This document shows positions 1 through 4,612 of a DNA stretch of 6,261 nucleotides, piece after piece. Each line of letters starts with the position of its first letter. Position 1 is the first letter of the stretch. Source of the stretch: Methanosarcinales archaeon (GTDB lineage Archaea > Halobacteriota > Syntropharchaeia > Alkanophagales > Methanospirareceae); assembly GCA_030621945.1 (NCBI GenBank), contig JAUXGS010000059.1, positions 1 through 6,261 of the forward strand, in the 5' to 3' direction. Under the pieces are notes generated by a model. That model saw nothing but the letters and a program-made list of their open reading frames with translations, did not search any database and was not told where the DNA came from. A program made the position numbers and the translations under genes.

Positions 1-769
1 CTGCGACTACTTCTCCACCTCGCTCTTCGATTCGTGCACTTAGATCACTTTTTATCTCCTCTAACAGTTCATTCAGATCCACCGTTTCCCCCTCGATGAT
101 TTTTCGTCCTATATGGCTCAACATGAGAAGGTCCTCGATTAGCACCTTCATCCTTTCGGTTGCTTTTCTCACTTCCTCTAAATATTCTCGTCCTATTTCA
201 TCAAGGTTATCCGCATACTCCTTAGTGAGGAGTGTAAAATCCTCCAAATCACGACTTACTCGTTCCAGCTCCCTCACATATATCTCTAACTCCTCTTCCA
301 CTCGCCTCCGCCTGACAAGATTCTTCCATTCACGAATTGCCCGCTCTGCCGTCAAGGGTAGTTCTCGGAACACCTCAACGCCCTTCACTACATAATCTAT
401 GGCACCTGATTTGAGAGAGAAAACTGCCAATTGTTCTGTGCCGACCCCGGTAATGATGATAAGCGGAAAGCCAAGTTCTTCAGCACTCGTCACTCCGTTA
501 GCAATGTCCAAGCCCGTGCCATCAGGCAGGAGATAATCGGCGATGACAAGAGATGGCTTCTTATTTTCTTCCAGCCATTTAAAAGCATCGCAGATGCTTT
601 CAACGTGATGAATCACCCATTCAGCGCTGTTCTCCTCAAATGCCCGGCGGACAAGCTCAGCATGCGGTTCTTCATCCTCAATTAATAAAATCGTCTTTGC
701 CTTAGCTCGCAATTCCGAATCGTTTATCAAATTACTTCTTCCATTATTCTTCTCTATTTCCACCTCCAT
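1..769 (-). CDS. Receiver-DHp hybrid signalling protein lacking the H-box (partial, runs off left edge)
   Basis: I translated 256 codons in one open frame from ATG at 769 to the window edge; the C-terminus is missing. Residues about 25-145 form a receiver domain: acidic pair E31/D32, phosphoacceptor D78 in IADYLLPDG, T107 in IIITG and K129 in YVVKG. A charged helix follows (about 150-176), then DHp-like sequence ending with RMKVLIEDLLMLSHIGRK and VDLNELLEEIKSDL, which normally leads into an HATPase domain. From family knowledge, LEDFT should be followed by about 20 residues with a SHDLKEPL-type H-box. Here LEDFT (175-179) runs straight into LLTKEYADNLDEIG, so the phosphoacceptor His is absent while the frame stays open. 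The start is uncertain: no good ribosome-binding site precedes 769, and GGAGGTGG lies just inside the frame. The gene is separate from the upstream receiver gene (153-nt gap with its own TATA box). The protein may be a non-autophosphorylating adaptor or a recent deletion mutant. Confidence 0.85.
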   Translation of the reverse strand, partial: MEVEIEKNNGRSNLINDSELRAKAKTILLIEDEEPHAELVRRAFEENSAEWVIHHVESICDAFKWLEENKKPSLVIADYLLPDGTGLDIANGVTSAEELGFPLIIITGVGTEQLAVFSLKSGAIDYVVKGVEVFRELPLTAERAIREWKNLVRRRRVEEELEIYVRELERVSRDLEDFTLLTKEYADNLDEIGREYLEEVRKATERMKVLIEDLLMLSHIGRKIIEGETVDLNELLEEIKSDLSARIEERGGEVVA

Positions 770-780
770 CAGGTATGACA

Positions 781-817
781 CTTCCATTTTAGAATGTAAT
801 TATAACATTGTTGGAAG
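781..817. promoter_or_regulatory. Nested inverted repeat downstream of a TATA box
   Basis: The outer arms are CTTCCA (781-786) and TGGAAG (812-817); the inner arms are AATGT (793-797) and ACATT (805-809). The dyad lies between the TATA box at 821-828 and the start at 769, where an operator or leader hairpin would sit. The function is inferred only from position and symmetry, and short arms like these in AT-rich DNA can arise by chance. Confidence 0.3.
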
Positions 818-820
818 GGA

Positions 821-828
821 TATATATA
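821..828 (-). promoter_or_regulatory. Archaeal TATA box for the receiver-DHp gene
   Basis: TATATATA read on the minus strand in the context GCGTATATATATCCC. Its centre is about 55 nt upstream of the ATG at 769, so a typical archaeal start site about 26 nt downstream would give a leader of roughly 30 nt. A weaker candidate, TTTTTATAC, lies farther upstream at about 869-877. No other gene starts in the 770-922 spacer. Confidence 0.5.
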
Positions 829-922
829 CGCATATTTCCCACTACGGAAGAGATAGTTTAACCCAGTATAAAAATTTTTCGGTATCCTTTCCAATGGAGA
901 ATTTCTTATACCATATTTGCTT

Positions 923-1309
923 TCACTTGCTAATTGCTTTCTCGACTGCATCAATCAGTCTTCTCATAGTAAACGACTTTTCTATAAAATCTACAACCTG
1001 AGGCGAAGCAAGCAACCCTTTTTCCTCCGCCTCTGGCAGATGAACGGCGCTCAATAATATAATTTTCACCTCTGATACTCTACTGTCTTTTTCTATCGCA
1101 CTTAATATCTCCTTGGTTGTCAATCCAGGCATTATTATATCCAGCAGAATCACATCAGGCACTTCTTCTTTTAATTTTTCCAGGCACTCCTGCCCATCTT
1201 TCGCTTTGATTGTTCGATAGTTGTTTGCTTCTAAAATTCGTGCAATCAGATTCAACACGCCTGGTTCATCATCCACAATCATCACAGTTCTTGTTTTACC
1301 CTTTGTCAT
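923..1309 (-). CDS. Stand-alone response regulator (receiver domain only)
   Basis: A 128-residue CheY-like receiver that takes a phosphoryl group from a sensor kinase and signals by protein contact, since there is no output domain. The acidic pocket is D13/D14 in MIVDDEPG, the phosphoacceptor is D57 in VILLDIIMPG, the switch residue is S87 in IILLSA, and the conserved lysine is K111 in FIEKSF. All catalytic positions are present and the length is normal for a single receiver. Its ATG overlaps the TGA of the upstream HTH-PAS-GAF-PAS gene (ATGA at 1306-1309), and GGGTGA lies about 9 nt upstream inside that gene, so translational coupling and shared transcription are likely. The partner sensor has no kinase domain, so the phosphodonor must be another protein. 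The family call is firm; the pathway is unknown. Confidence 0.93.
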   Translation of the reverse strand: MTKGKTRTVMIVDDEPGVLNLIARILEANNYRTIKAKDGQECLEKLKEEVPDVILLDIIMPGLTTKEILSAIEKDSRVSEVKIILLSAVHLPEAEEKGLLASPQVVDFIEKSFTMRRLIDAVEKAISK

Positions 1310-2823
1310 TGTTTCATTTCACCCTTCCTTTTTAAAGGCTCTGCGACAGCTACAAATTGAAGAGGTCCTTTTTTGCCTATGATTAACGAAGCGGATAATC
1401 GCGCTTTGAATTCTGTGCCATCTTTTCTCCCCCCAATCAATTCCCCTTCCCAGTTCCCTTTCTCTTGCACCACCGTTAAAACATCTTTAGCCTCCTCCTC
1501 TTCATCACCTTCTCTTTGTTTCCAGAATTCTGTGCAAGGCCGCCCTAACACTTCCTTTTCACTATCATAGCCCCAGGTATTCAAGAATGCGGGATTCACA
1601 TACGTTAGTTTGCCTCCCATGTCAGCCATAAGAACCGGATTAATAGAAATTTCAATTGCATTTGCTTTTAGCCTCAACTCTTCTTCGAGCTTGATTTTTG
1701 CAATACCGCCAGCAATACCCTCTGATACACCTTCAATTAAACTTCTATCCTCTTCGGATAGTGTTCTTCCAGACTTCATAAGAGTAAGGAGTGCACCGTG
1801 AAGCTCACCTTTTGTCTTTAAAGGAACCGCATACACTTCCTGGAGATTATATTCCTCAGCTAAGTCATACGCACAGCTGTAAAGTTCATTCTCGATTGCA
1901 TTCATGTTTTTTTCCTTTTTATTTTTATTTTTCTCAGCCTCAAAAAAAACGGGTGCTTTGCGCAGGATTGCCGCTGTTGCAACTCCTTCTTTCCACTCCT
2001 CAATCTCCCTGTGGTGATTATCTCTCAAATCCTCCCCACTGCGATAACCTATCTGCGCTAAACTGGAAAGCGTGTTATTCTCTGGATTGTTAATCAGTAT
2101 ATCACCCATATCGTAACCGATTACCTCACGCAGGTCTTCGAGAATACTTGAACATAGTTGGTCAATTGTATATGAACGATTAACTGACTCTCCAATAAGT
2201 CTATGCAGTTCAGAAAGATGTTCGATTCTCTCTTCTCTTCTGTCTCTTTCTGAAACATCTTTAATAATAGCGATAATAGAAAAAGAGCCGTCAGGATTTT
2301 CCGTTTTTCTCGCTTTTATTTCCAGAGTTCTTCCTTCTTTATCTCTCACAGGGCTTTCAACTTCTTCTGACCATCCCTCAATAATCTCCCCTATTTTACT
2401 CTGAACCAGAGTTTCACGTGGGCTATCAAAGAAGGCAAGATAATATTTCTGCCCGACACAGTCTCCATAAAGGGCAACTAAATACCTGTTCATGAACAGG
2501 ATATTGTAATCATAGTCGAGAACCAGAACTCCTTCGGGCATATCAGACAATATGCGAGATAAAATCTTCTCGGTATATGTTTTTTCTTCTTCGCTCAATC
2601 TGAAGATATGCTGCAAGGGCGCTCTGCTCACGAACCATACCTTCGCTCTCCCTATTCGCTTGTATGAAAGACGCCCATCCGCGCGCAAGTGATTCAAGTA
2701 TTTGGATAACGTATGCCTTTCTAACCGCACAGTTTTTGAAAGCTCGTCAATAGTTGCGCCCGTTTCGCCCATGTTCTGTATAGCATTGATTATTTTATCG
2801 AATGTTTCCTCTTCTGACCCCAT
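1306..2823 (-). CDS. HTH-PAS-GAF-PAS sensory protein without kinase domain (probable one-component regulator)
   Basis: A soluble 505-residue protein if started at ATG 2823. Residues about 7-67 form a winged-helix/ArsR-like HTH: TIDELSKTVRLERHTLSKYL is the helix-turn-helix and RLSYKRIGRAKVWFV resembles the wing. PAS 1 is about 85-192 (PEGVLVLDYDYNILFMNRYL to IIKDVSERD), a GAF domain about 200-378, and PAS 2 about 383-497 (NPVLMADMGGKLTYVNPAFL to FVAVAEPL). The chain ends there, with no DHp or HATPase, although PAS-GAF-PAS normally precedes a kinase core. It probably senses a small molecule or redox state and binds DNA directly. ATG 2838 would add five residues, but the TATA box at 2851-2858 predicts transcription starting near 2830, downstream of 2838, so I prefer 2823 with a very short or absent leader. 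It overlaps the receiver gene by 4 nt. The target genes are unknown; autoregulation is plausible because a dyad lies at its own start. Confidence 0.9.
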   Translation of the reverse strand: MGSEEETFDKIINAIQNMGETGATIDELSKTVRLERHTLSKYLNHLRADGRLSYKRIGRAKVWFVSRAPLQHIFRLSEEEKTYTEKILSRILSDMPEGVLVLDYDYNILFMNRYLVALYGDCVGQKYYLAFFDSPRETLVQSKIGEIIEGWSEEVESPVRDKEGRTLEIKARKTENPDGSFSIIAIIKDVSERDRREERIEHLSELHRLIGESVNRSYTIDQLCSSILEDLREVIGYDMGDILINNPENNTLSSLAQIGYRSGEDLRDNHHREIEEWKEGVATAAILRKAPVFFEAEKNKNKKEKNMNAIENELYSCAYDLAEEYNLQEVYAVPLKTKGELHGALLTLMKSGRTLSEEDRSLIEGVSEGIAGGIAKIKLEEELRLKANAIEISINPVLMADMGGKLTYVNPAFLNTWGYDSEKEVLGRPCTEFWKQREGDEEEEAKDVLTVVQEKGNWEGELIGGRKDGTEFKARLSASLIIGKKGPLQFVAVAEPLKRKGEMKQ

Positions 2824-2824
2824 T

Positions 2825-2840
2825 TTATGTACAAACATAA
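2825..2840. promoter_or_regulatory. Perfect 6-bp dyad at the start of the HTH sensor gene (candidate operator)
   Basis: TTATGT-acaa-ACATAA is a perfect inverted repeat with a 4-nt spacer. It sits just downstream of the TATA box at 2851-2858, across the expected transcription start and the alternative ATG at 2838. A winged-helix protein often binds such a site in its own promoter. The symmetry is seen directly; the operator role is inferred. Confidence 0.35.
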
Positions 2841-2850
2841 TGGGTGTGTA

Positions 2851-2858
2851 GATAAAAA
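2851..2858 (-). promoter_or_regulatory. TATA box for the HTH sensor-receiver operon
   Basis: TTTTTATC on the minus strand in the context ACCTTTTTATCTACA. Its centre near 2855 predicts a start site about 2829, consistent with near-leaderless translation from ATG 2823, which has no Shine-Dalgarno sequence in front. It is one half of a divergent promoter region; the plus-strand promoter lies about 100 nt away. Confidence 0.45.
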
Positions 2859-2953
2859 GGTAGCGGTGGGTTACTGTTAATGGTAGCCAAGTTATTGGAA
2901 GAAGACAAAAGTGAGAAAGTGGATTTTGGAGGATTTTTGGATAGAGAAAAAAA

Positions 2954-2973
2954 CCGAAAAGCTTTTATATGCC
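2954..2973 (+). promoter_or_regulatory. BRE-TATA promoter for the 60-aa gene
   Basis: CCGAAAA (BRE-like) followed by GCTTTTATATGCC closely matches the archaeal BRE-TATA arrangement. A start site near 2993-2997 would give a leader of about 85 nt before ATG 3082. A second TATA-like stretch (GGTATAAAA, 3044-3052) lies closer, but its expected start site would fall at or beyond the gene start, so the upstream box is the better candidate. Confidence 0.6.
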
Positions 2974-3081
2974 TTTATCGTATGGTTACCTTATATGGCT
3001 GCTGTGAAGGGCAAATAAAGAGGGCGGCGGTGGAGAAGAAGAAGGTATAAAAATGAAGTGGGGAACAGAGAGGTGGTAGAA

Positions 3082-3264
3082 ATGGATGCGGTAAGAATAG
3101 CGGGAGTGGTAAAGGAGTTGATGAAATTGCTTCAAAATATGTCTGAATCTGAAGGAGACTATGATAGTAAAATAGTAGAAAGAGCCGAATTGGAAGTGAA
3201 CGGGGTAAAAGAAGAGTTAGGGTCGTGGTTTATAGATGATTTTGAGATTTATCAGGCTTCATAG
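3082..3264 (+). CDS. Small hypothetical protein (60 aa)
   Basis: I do not recognise the family. I chose ATG 3082 because GAGGTGG sits about 6 nt upstream; a longer frame from GTG 3058 would have no ribosome-binding site and would place that Shine-Dalgarno inside the coding sequence. The 60-residue product has no membrane segment, signal peptide or Cys motif. It looks helical, with a hydrophobic N-terminal part (VRIAGVVKELMKLLQNM), an acidic charged middle, and a C-terminus with aromatic residues (WFIDDFEIY). It stands alone on the plus strand, is divergent from the HTH sensor operon and convergent with the sensor remnant at 3353, and has its own strong promoter and a hairpin behind it. It could be a target of the HTH regulator across the shared promoter region, but that is inference. 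Confidence 0.62.
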   Translation: MDAVRIAGVVKELMKLLQNMSESEGDYDSKIVERAELEVNGVKEELGSWFIDDFEIYQAS

Positions 3265-3270
3265 TAAACC

Positions 3271-3312
3271 CTTTTCTTTAAAAGTTTTAAGAAAAGTTTT
3301 AAAATAAAGTTT
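3271..3312 (+). terminator. A/T-rich hairpin followed by T-rich tract
   Basis: CTTTTCTT (3271-3278) pairs with AAGAAAAG (3289-3296) around a 10-nt loop, followed by TTTTAAAATAAAGTTTTG. It starts 6 nt after the stop of the 60-aa gene. Archaeal termination depends mainly on T-rich runs, so this is a plausible transcript end. It could also serve the convergent minus-strand transcript. Confidence 0.4.
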
Positions 3313-3352
3313 TGTTGATAGTCCTTATTGGGACCCGGGATTTTTAAACTCT

Positions 3353-3512
3353 TCACGCAACAGGCAGCGTAAAACAAACTGCGCACCCTTTACCCTTCTC
3401 TGATTCTATCCATATACGACCTCCGTGCACTTCGACTATTCGCTTCACGATAGCGAGACCTGCACCTGTGCCCTTGCTACTCTTGTCCACCTTTTTACGC
3501 TTCCAAATTTTC
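3353..3512 (-). pseudogene. Orphan C-terminal remnant of a histidine-kinase HATPase domain
   Basis: The minus strand encodes an open frame ending at TGA 3355-3353 with the unmistakable end of an HATPase_c domain: [25 protein letters not shown] (the G2 ATP-lid and following helix), then [20 protein letters not shown] and the stop. The N and G1 boxes, DHp and sensor domains are absent, and no credible start codon is present. The frame opens just after an in-frame TAG inside the end of the adjacent receiver gene. KIWKR is followed directly by KKVDKSS where relatives have an aromatic pair such as FYKVDKSS, suggesting a small lesion at the junction. It directly abuts the receiver stop at 3513, so a deletion probably joined the receiver to the tail of a downstream kinase. 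It cannot be functional alone. Confidence 0.8.
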
Positions 3513-3917
3513 CTATTCCGTTCTTTGCCCTACCGACTCCAGAATATTTACAATCTCTTCCACTGTCCCGTGCCAGTCTGCGTTTTTGCTTATTGTCCCT
3601 TTTGCGCCAGCTTTGAATGCATCACTTTCTTTCCCTGTTCCGGCGTAGGCAGTGAACAGGTAAATGTATGCTTCTGGGTCATTTTCAATTATCCTTTTGG
3701 TTGCTTCAGCACCGTCCATCACGGGCATTCGGAGGTCCATCAGCACGAGATCCGGTTTCTGTCCGTTGCTTGCCAGTTTGCCGTACTTTTCAACTCCCAC
3801 CTCGCCATTTAGGGCACTGTGCACGGTGAACGTGTGCTTATTAGCCCGCGCTAAAAAATTGGGTATTAGTATGTGAAAAGCTTCTTCATCATCCACAAGT
3901 AGAATAGTGTATTCCAT
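3513..3917 (-). CDS. Stand-alone response regulator (receiver domain only)
   Basis: A 134-residue CheY-like receiver with all key residues: D9/D10 in LLVDDEEAF, phosphoacceptor D61 in [14 protein letters not shown]89 in YLFTAY and K111 in GTISKNAD. There is no output domain. It starts at ATG 3917, two nt after the TAA of a sensor-tail remnant, which shows that its ancestor was co-transcribed behind a sensor. Its ribosome-binding site is poor (GGCAGTGATGG), whereas the decayed copy at 4554-4569 has GGAGGTGA but no start codon. The toxin-antitoxin-like pair now separates it from the sensor gene at 4559, so it must rely on its own promoter, perhaps the box at 3951-3959. Its 3' end abuts a kinase remnant, so the last residues may be a deletion product, although a normal receiver length is preserved. 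Confidence 0.92.
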   Translation of the reverse strand: MEYTILLVDDEEAFHILIPNFLARANKHTFTVHSALNGEVGVEKYGKLASNGQKPDLVLMDLRMPVMDGAEATKRIIENDPEAYIYLFTAYAGTGKESDAFKAGAKGTISKNADWHGTVEEIVNILESVGQRTE

Positions 3918-3919
3918 TT

Positions 3920-3964
3920 TTATCCATCACTGCCTTCTTCTTTCTCTCCCTTTAAATACTTTCC
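3920..3964 (-). pseudogene. C-terminal 14 codons of a second sensor gene
   Basis: On the minus strand, GKYLKGEKEEGSDG and TAA align with the end of the intact sensor at 4559 (GKYLK, Glu-rich tail, TAA), with the stop in the identical position before the receiver ATG and a 9-nt in-frame difference. Similarity ends beyond 3964. The frame and stop are kept, so this was a real paralogue that also ended after the DHp domain without an ATPase. Only the tail survives, and part of it now lies under the promoter of the plus-strand toxin gene. Confidence 0.75.
3951..3959. promoter_or_regulatory. Possible two-way TATA box TTTAAATAC between receiver and toxin genes
   Basis: TTTAAATAC on the plus strand (GTATTTAAA on the minus) is about 35 nt from both the toxin ATG (3992) and the receiver ATG (3917), the usual distance for leaderless or short-leader archaeal mRNAs. 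The toxin ATG has no ribosome-binding site, which fits a leaderless transcript. The box consists of former sensor codons (Lys-Tyr-Leu-Lys). A similar ATTTAAATAC lies upstream of the intact sensor gene at 6196-6205. Confidence 0.4.
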
Positions 3965-3991
3965 TAAGCTAAATATGAAGTTAATGTAAAA

Positions 3992-4240
3992 ATGTTTATC
4001 AAAGATATCATTGTAACGAAGGAAGCAGAACACCATATTACAAAACACAAAGTAAAGCGAAAAGAAGTTTTGGAAGTCTTAAATAACTTCAAATACATTC
4101 AACGAAAGAAGAAGCGACTTTTAGTTTACGGAAAAACAAACAGTGGTAGAATCTTAACAATCGTGTTAGAAAGAAGAGAAGCAGGATTATATTCTCTTAT
4201 GACTGCAAGAGATGGCACAAAATCCGAAAAAGGTTTATAG
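3992..4240 (+). CDS. BrnT-like / DUF4258-type putative toxin, possibly C-terminally truncated
   Basis: An 82-residue basic protein. An N-terminal ITKHKVKRKEVLEVL motif (16-30) matches the KH.V..EEV pattern of small RelE-fold BrnT/DUF4258-type proteins, followed by a two-strand core (RLLVYGKTNSGRILTIVL) and a C-terminal TARDGTKSEK close to the family's TARDMT..EKRLY ending. Proteins of this kind are usually ribonuclease toxins that cut RNA in the cytoplasm and are neutralised by a co-encoded partner. It is followed 24 nt later by a small acidic protein gene on the same strand, as expected for a toxin-antitoxin pair. The stop is TAG exactly where relatives carry Tyr: the frame continues Arg-Arg-Lys-Val-Glu to TAA at 4256-4258. 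The product may therefore be slightly shortened. The region is visibly more AT-rich than the flanking signalling genes. Family assignment is by motif only. Confidence 0.75.
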   Translation: MFIKDIIVTKEAEHHITKHKVKRKEVLEVLNNFKYIQRKKKRLLVYGKTNSGRILTIVLERREAGLYSLMTARDGTKSEKGL

Positions 4241-4264
4241 AGGAGGAAGGTGGAGTAATATATA

Positions 4265-4480
4265 ATGAAGAAGCTAAAAATAAGGACAATTGAGGACATG
4301 GAGAATCTTCCGGAGGGTGAGATTGTAGAGGTTGAATCTTGTGATATCAAATTTAGGCTGGTTGAAGAGGACGCTCTAAGGACAAAGCTTTTAATTTCTG
4401 ATGAAGAAGTGGAAATACCCATTCCAGAAGAAGTGTATAATAAAATTAAAGACAAAAGGATTTCTATTGTGCCTGAATAG
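4265..4480 (+). CDS. Small acidic protein, putative antitoxin partner
   Basis: A 71-residue, Glu/Asp-rich protein starting at ATG 4265. A purine-rich GGAGG...GGTGGAG stretch ends about 9 nt upstream, overlapping the end of the preceding gene's possible extended frame. I do not recognise a named family. There is an alternating beta-like pattern (GEIVEVESCDIKFRLVEED, then KLLISDEEVEIPIPEEVYNK) and no HTH or ribbon-helix-helix that I can see, so DNA-binding autoregulation cannot be claimed. The antitoxin role rests on its position directly after a basic BrnT-like gene, its small size and its acidity. It has the same AT-rich composition as the toxin gene. The stop TAG at 4478-4480 lies 11 nt before the second direct repeat begins. 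Confidence 0.6.
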   Translation: MKKLKIRTIEDMENLPEGEIVEVESCDIKFRLVEEDALRTKLLISDEEVEIPIPEEVYNKIKDKRISIVPE

Positions 4481-4491
4481 AATAATAATGA

Positions 4492-4556
4492 AAAAAATTG
4501 GGTATTAGTATGTGAAAAGCTTCTTCATCATCCACAAGCAAGATATTATATTCCGT
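4492..4556 (-). pseudogene. 5' remnant of a receiver gene with ACG in place of ATG
   Basis: The minus strand reads (T)[20 protein letters not shown], matching the first 21 codons of the receiver at 3917, then diverges at 4491. The start codon is ACG (4556-4554) although a strong GGAGGTGA and the expected spacing remain upstream. Of the differences from the intact copy after the start, most are synonymous (Tyr, Ile and Leu codons) and one changes Thr to Asn. This indicates divergence as a functional gene before it was broken. Confidence 0.8.
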
Positions 4557-4612
4557 TTTTATCCCTCACCTCCTTCTCCTTCCTCCTCTTCCTCTTCCTT
4601 TAAATACTTTCC
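4492..4612. repeat. Direct repeat copy 2 (sensor tail + broken receiver start), right of the toxin-antitoxin-like pair
   Basis: This copy is 121 nt and pairs with 3853-3964 in the same orientation. The offset is 639 in the core and 648 at the outer end, because the Glu-rich sensor tail is 9 nt longer here. The sensor-tail half is in use as the end of the gene at 4559; the receiver half is a remnant. Confidence 0.93.

Larger units (their letters stand above)
3853..3964. repeat. Direct repeat copy 1 (sensor tail + receiver start), left of the toxin-antitoxin-like pair
   Basis: This copy is 112 nt and is a direct repeat of 4492-4612. The core 3853-3899 is identical for 47 nt to 4492-4538. The next 31 positions (3900-3930) carry 7 substitutions. 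The outer end (3949-3964) again matches 16 of 16 nt after a net 9-nt gap. It contains the receiver's first codons and the final codons of a lost sensor gene. Confidence 0.93.

Noticed and set aside
96..685. Two plus-strand open frames opposite the receiver-DHp gene
   Set aside because: They are Ser/Arg- and Phe-rich antisense shadows of a minus-strand frame with clear receiver motifs.
769..954. A 61-codon minus-strand frame overlapping the receiver 3' end and the spacer
   Set aside because: No domain or ribosome-binding site, and it covers the TATA box and dyad of the next gene.
2995..3079. Tiny upstream frames of 7 codons (ATG 2995) and 8 codons (ATG 3053) before the 60-aa gene
   Set aside because: No ribosome-binding site, and the length is expected by chance; not enough to propose a leader peptide.
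4126..4455. A 109-codon minus-strand frame opposite the toxin-antitoxin-like pair
   Set aside because: It is a Ser-rich antisense shadow that crosses two better-supported plus-strand genes and has no recognisable domain.
3853..4612. The repeat-flanked unit as an insertion sequence or integron-like cassette
   Set aside because: No transposase or integrase, no terminal inverted repeats and no target duplication beyond the repeats, which are themselves gene ends. Paralogue rearrangement fits better.
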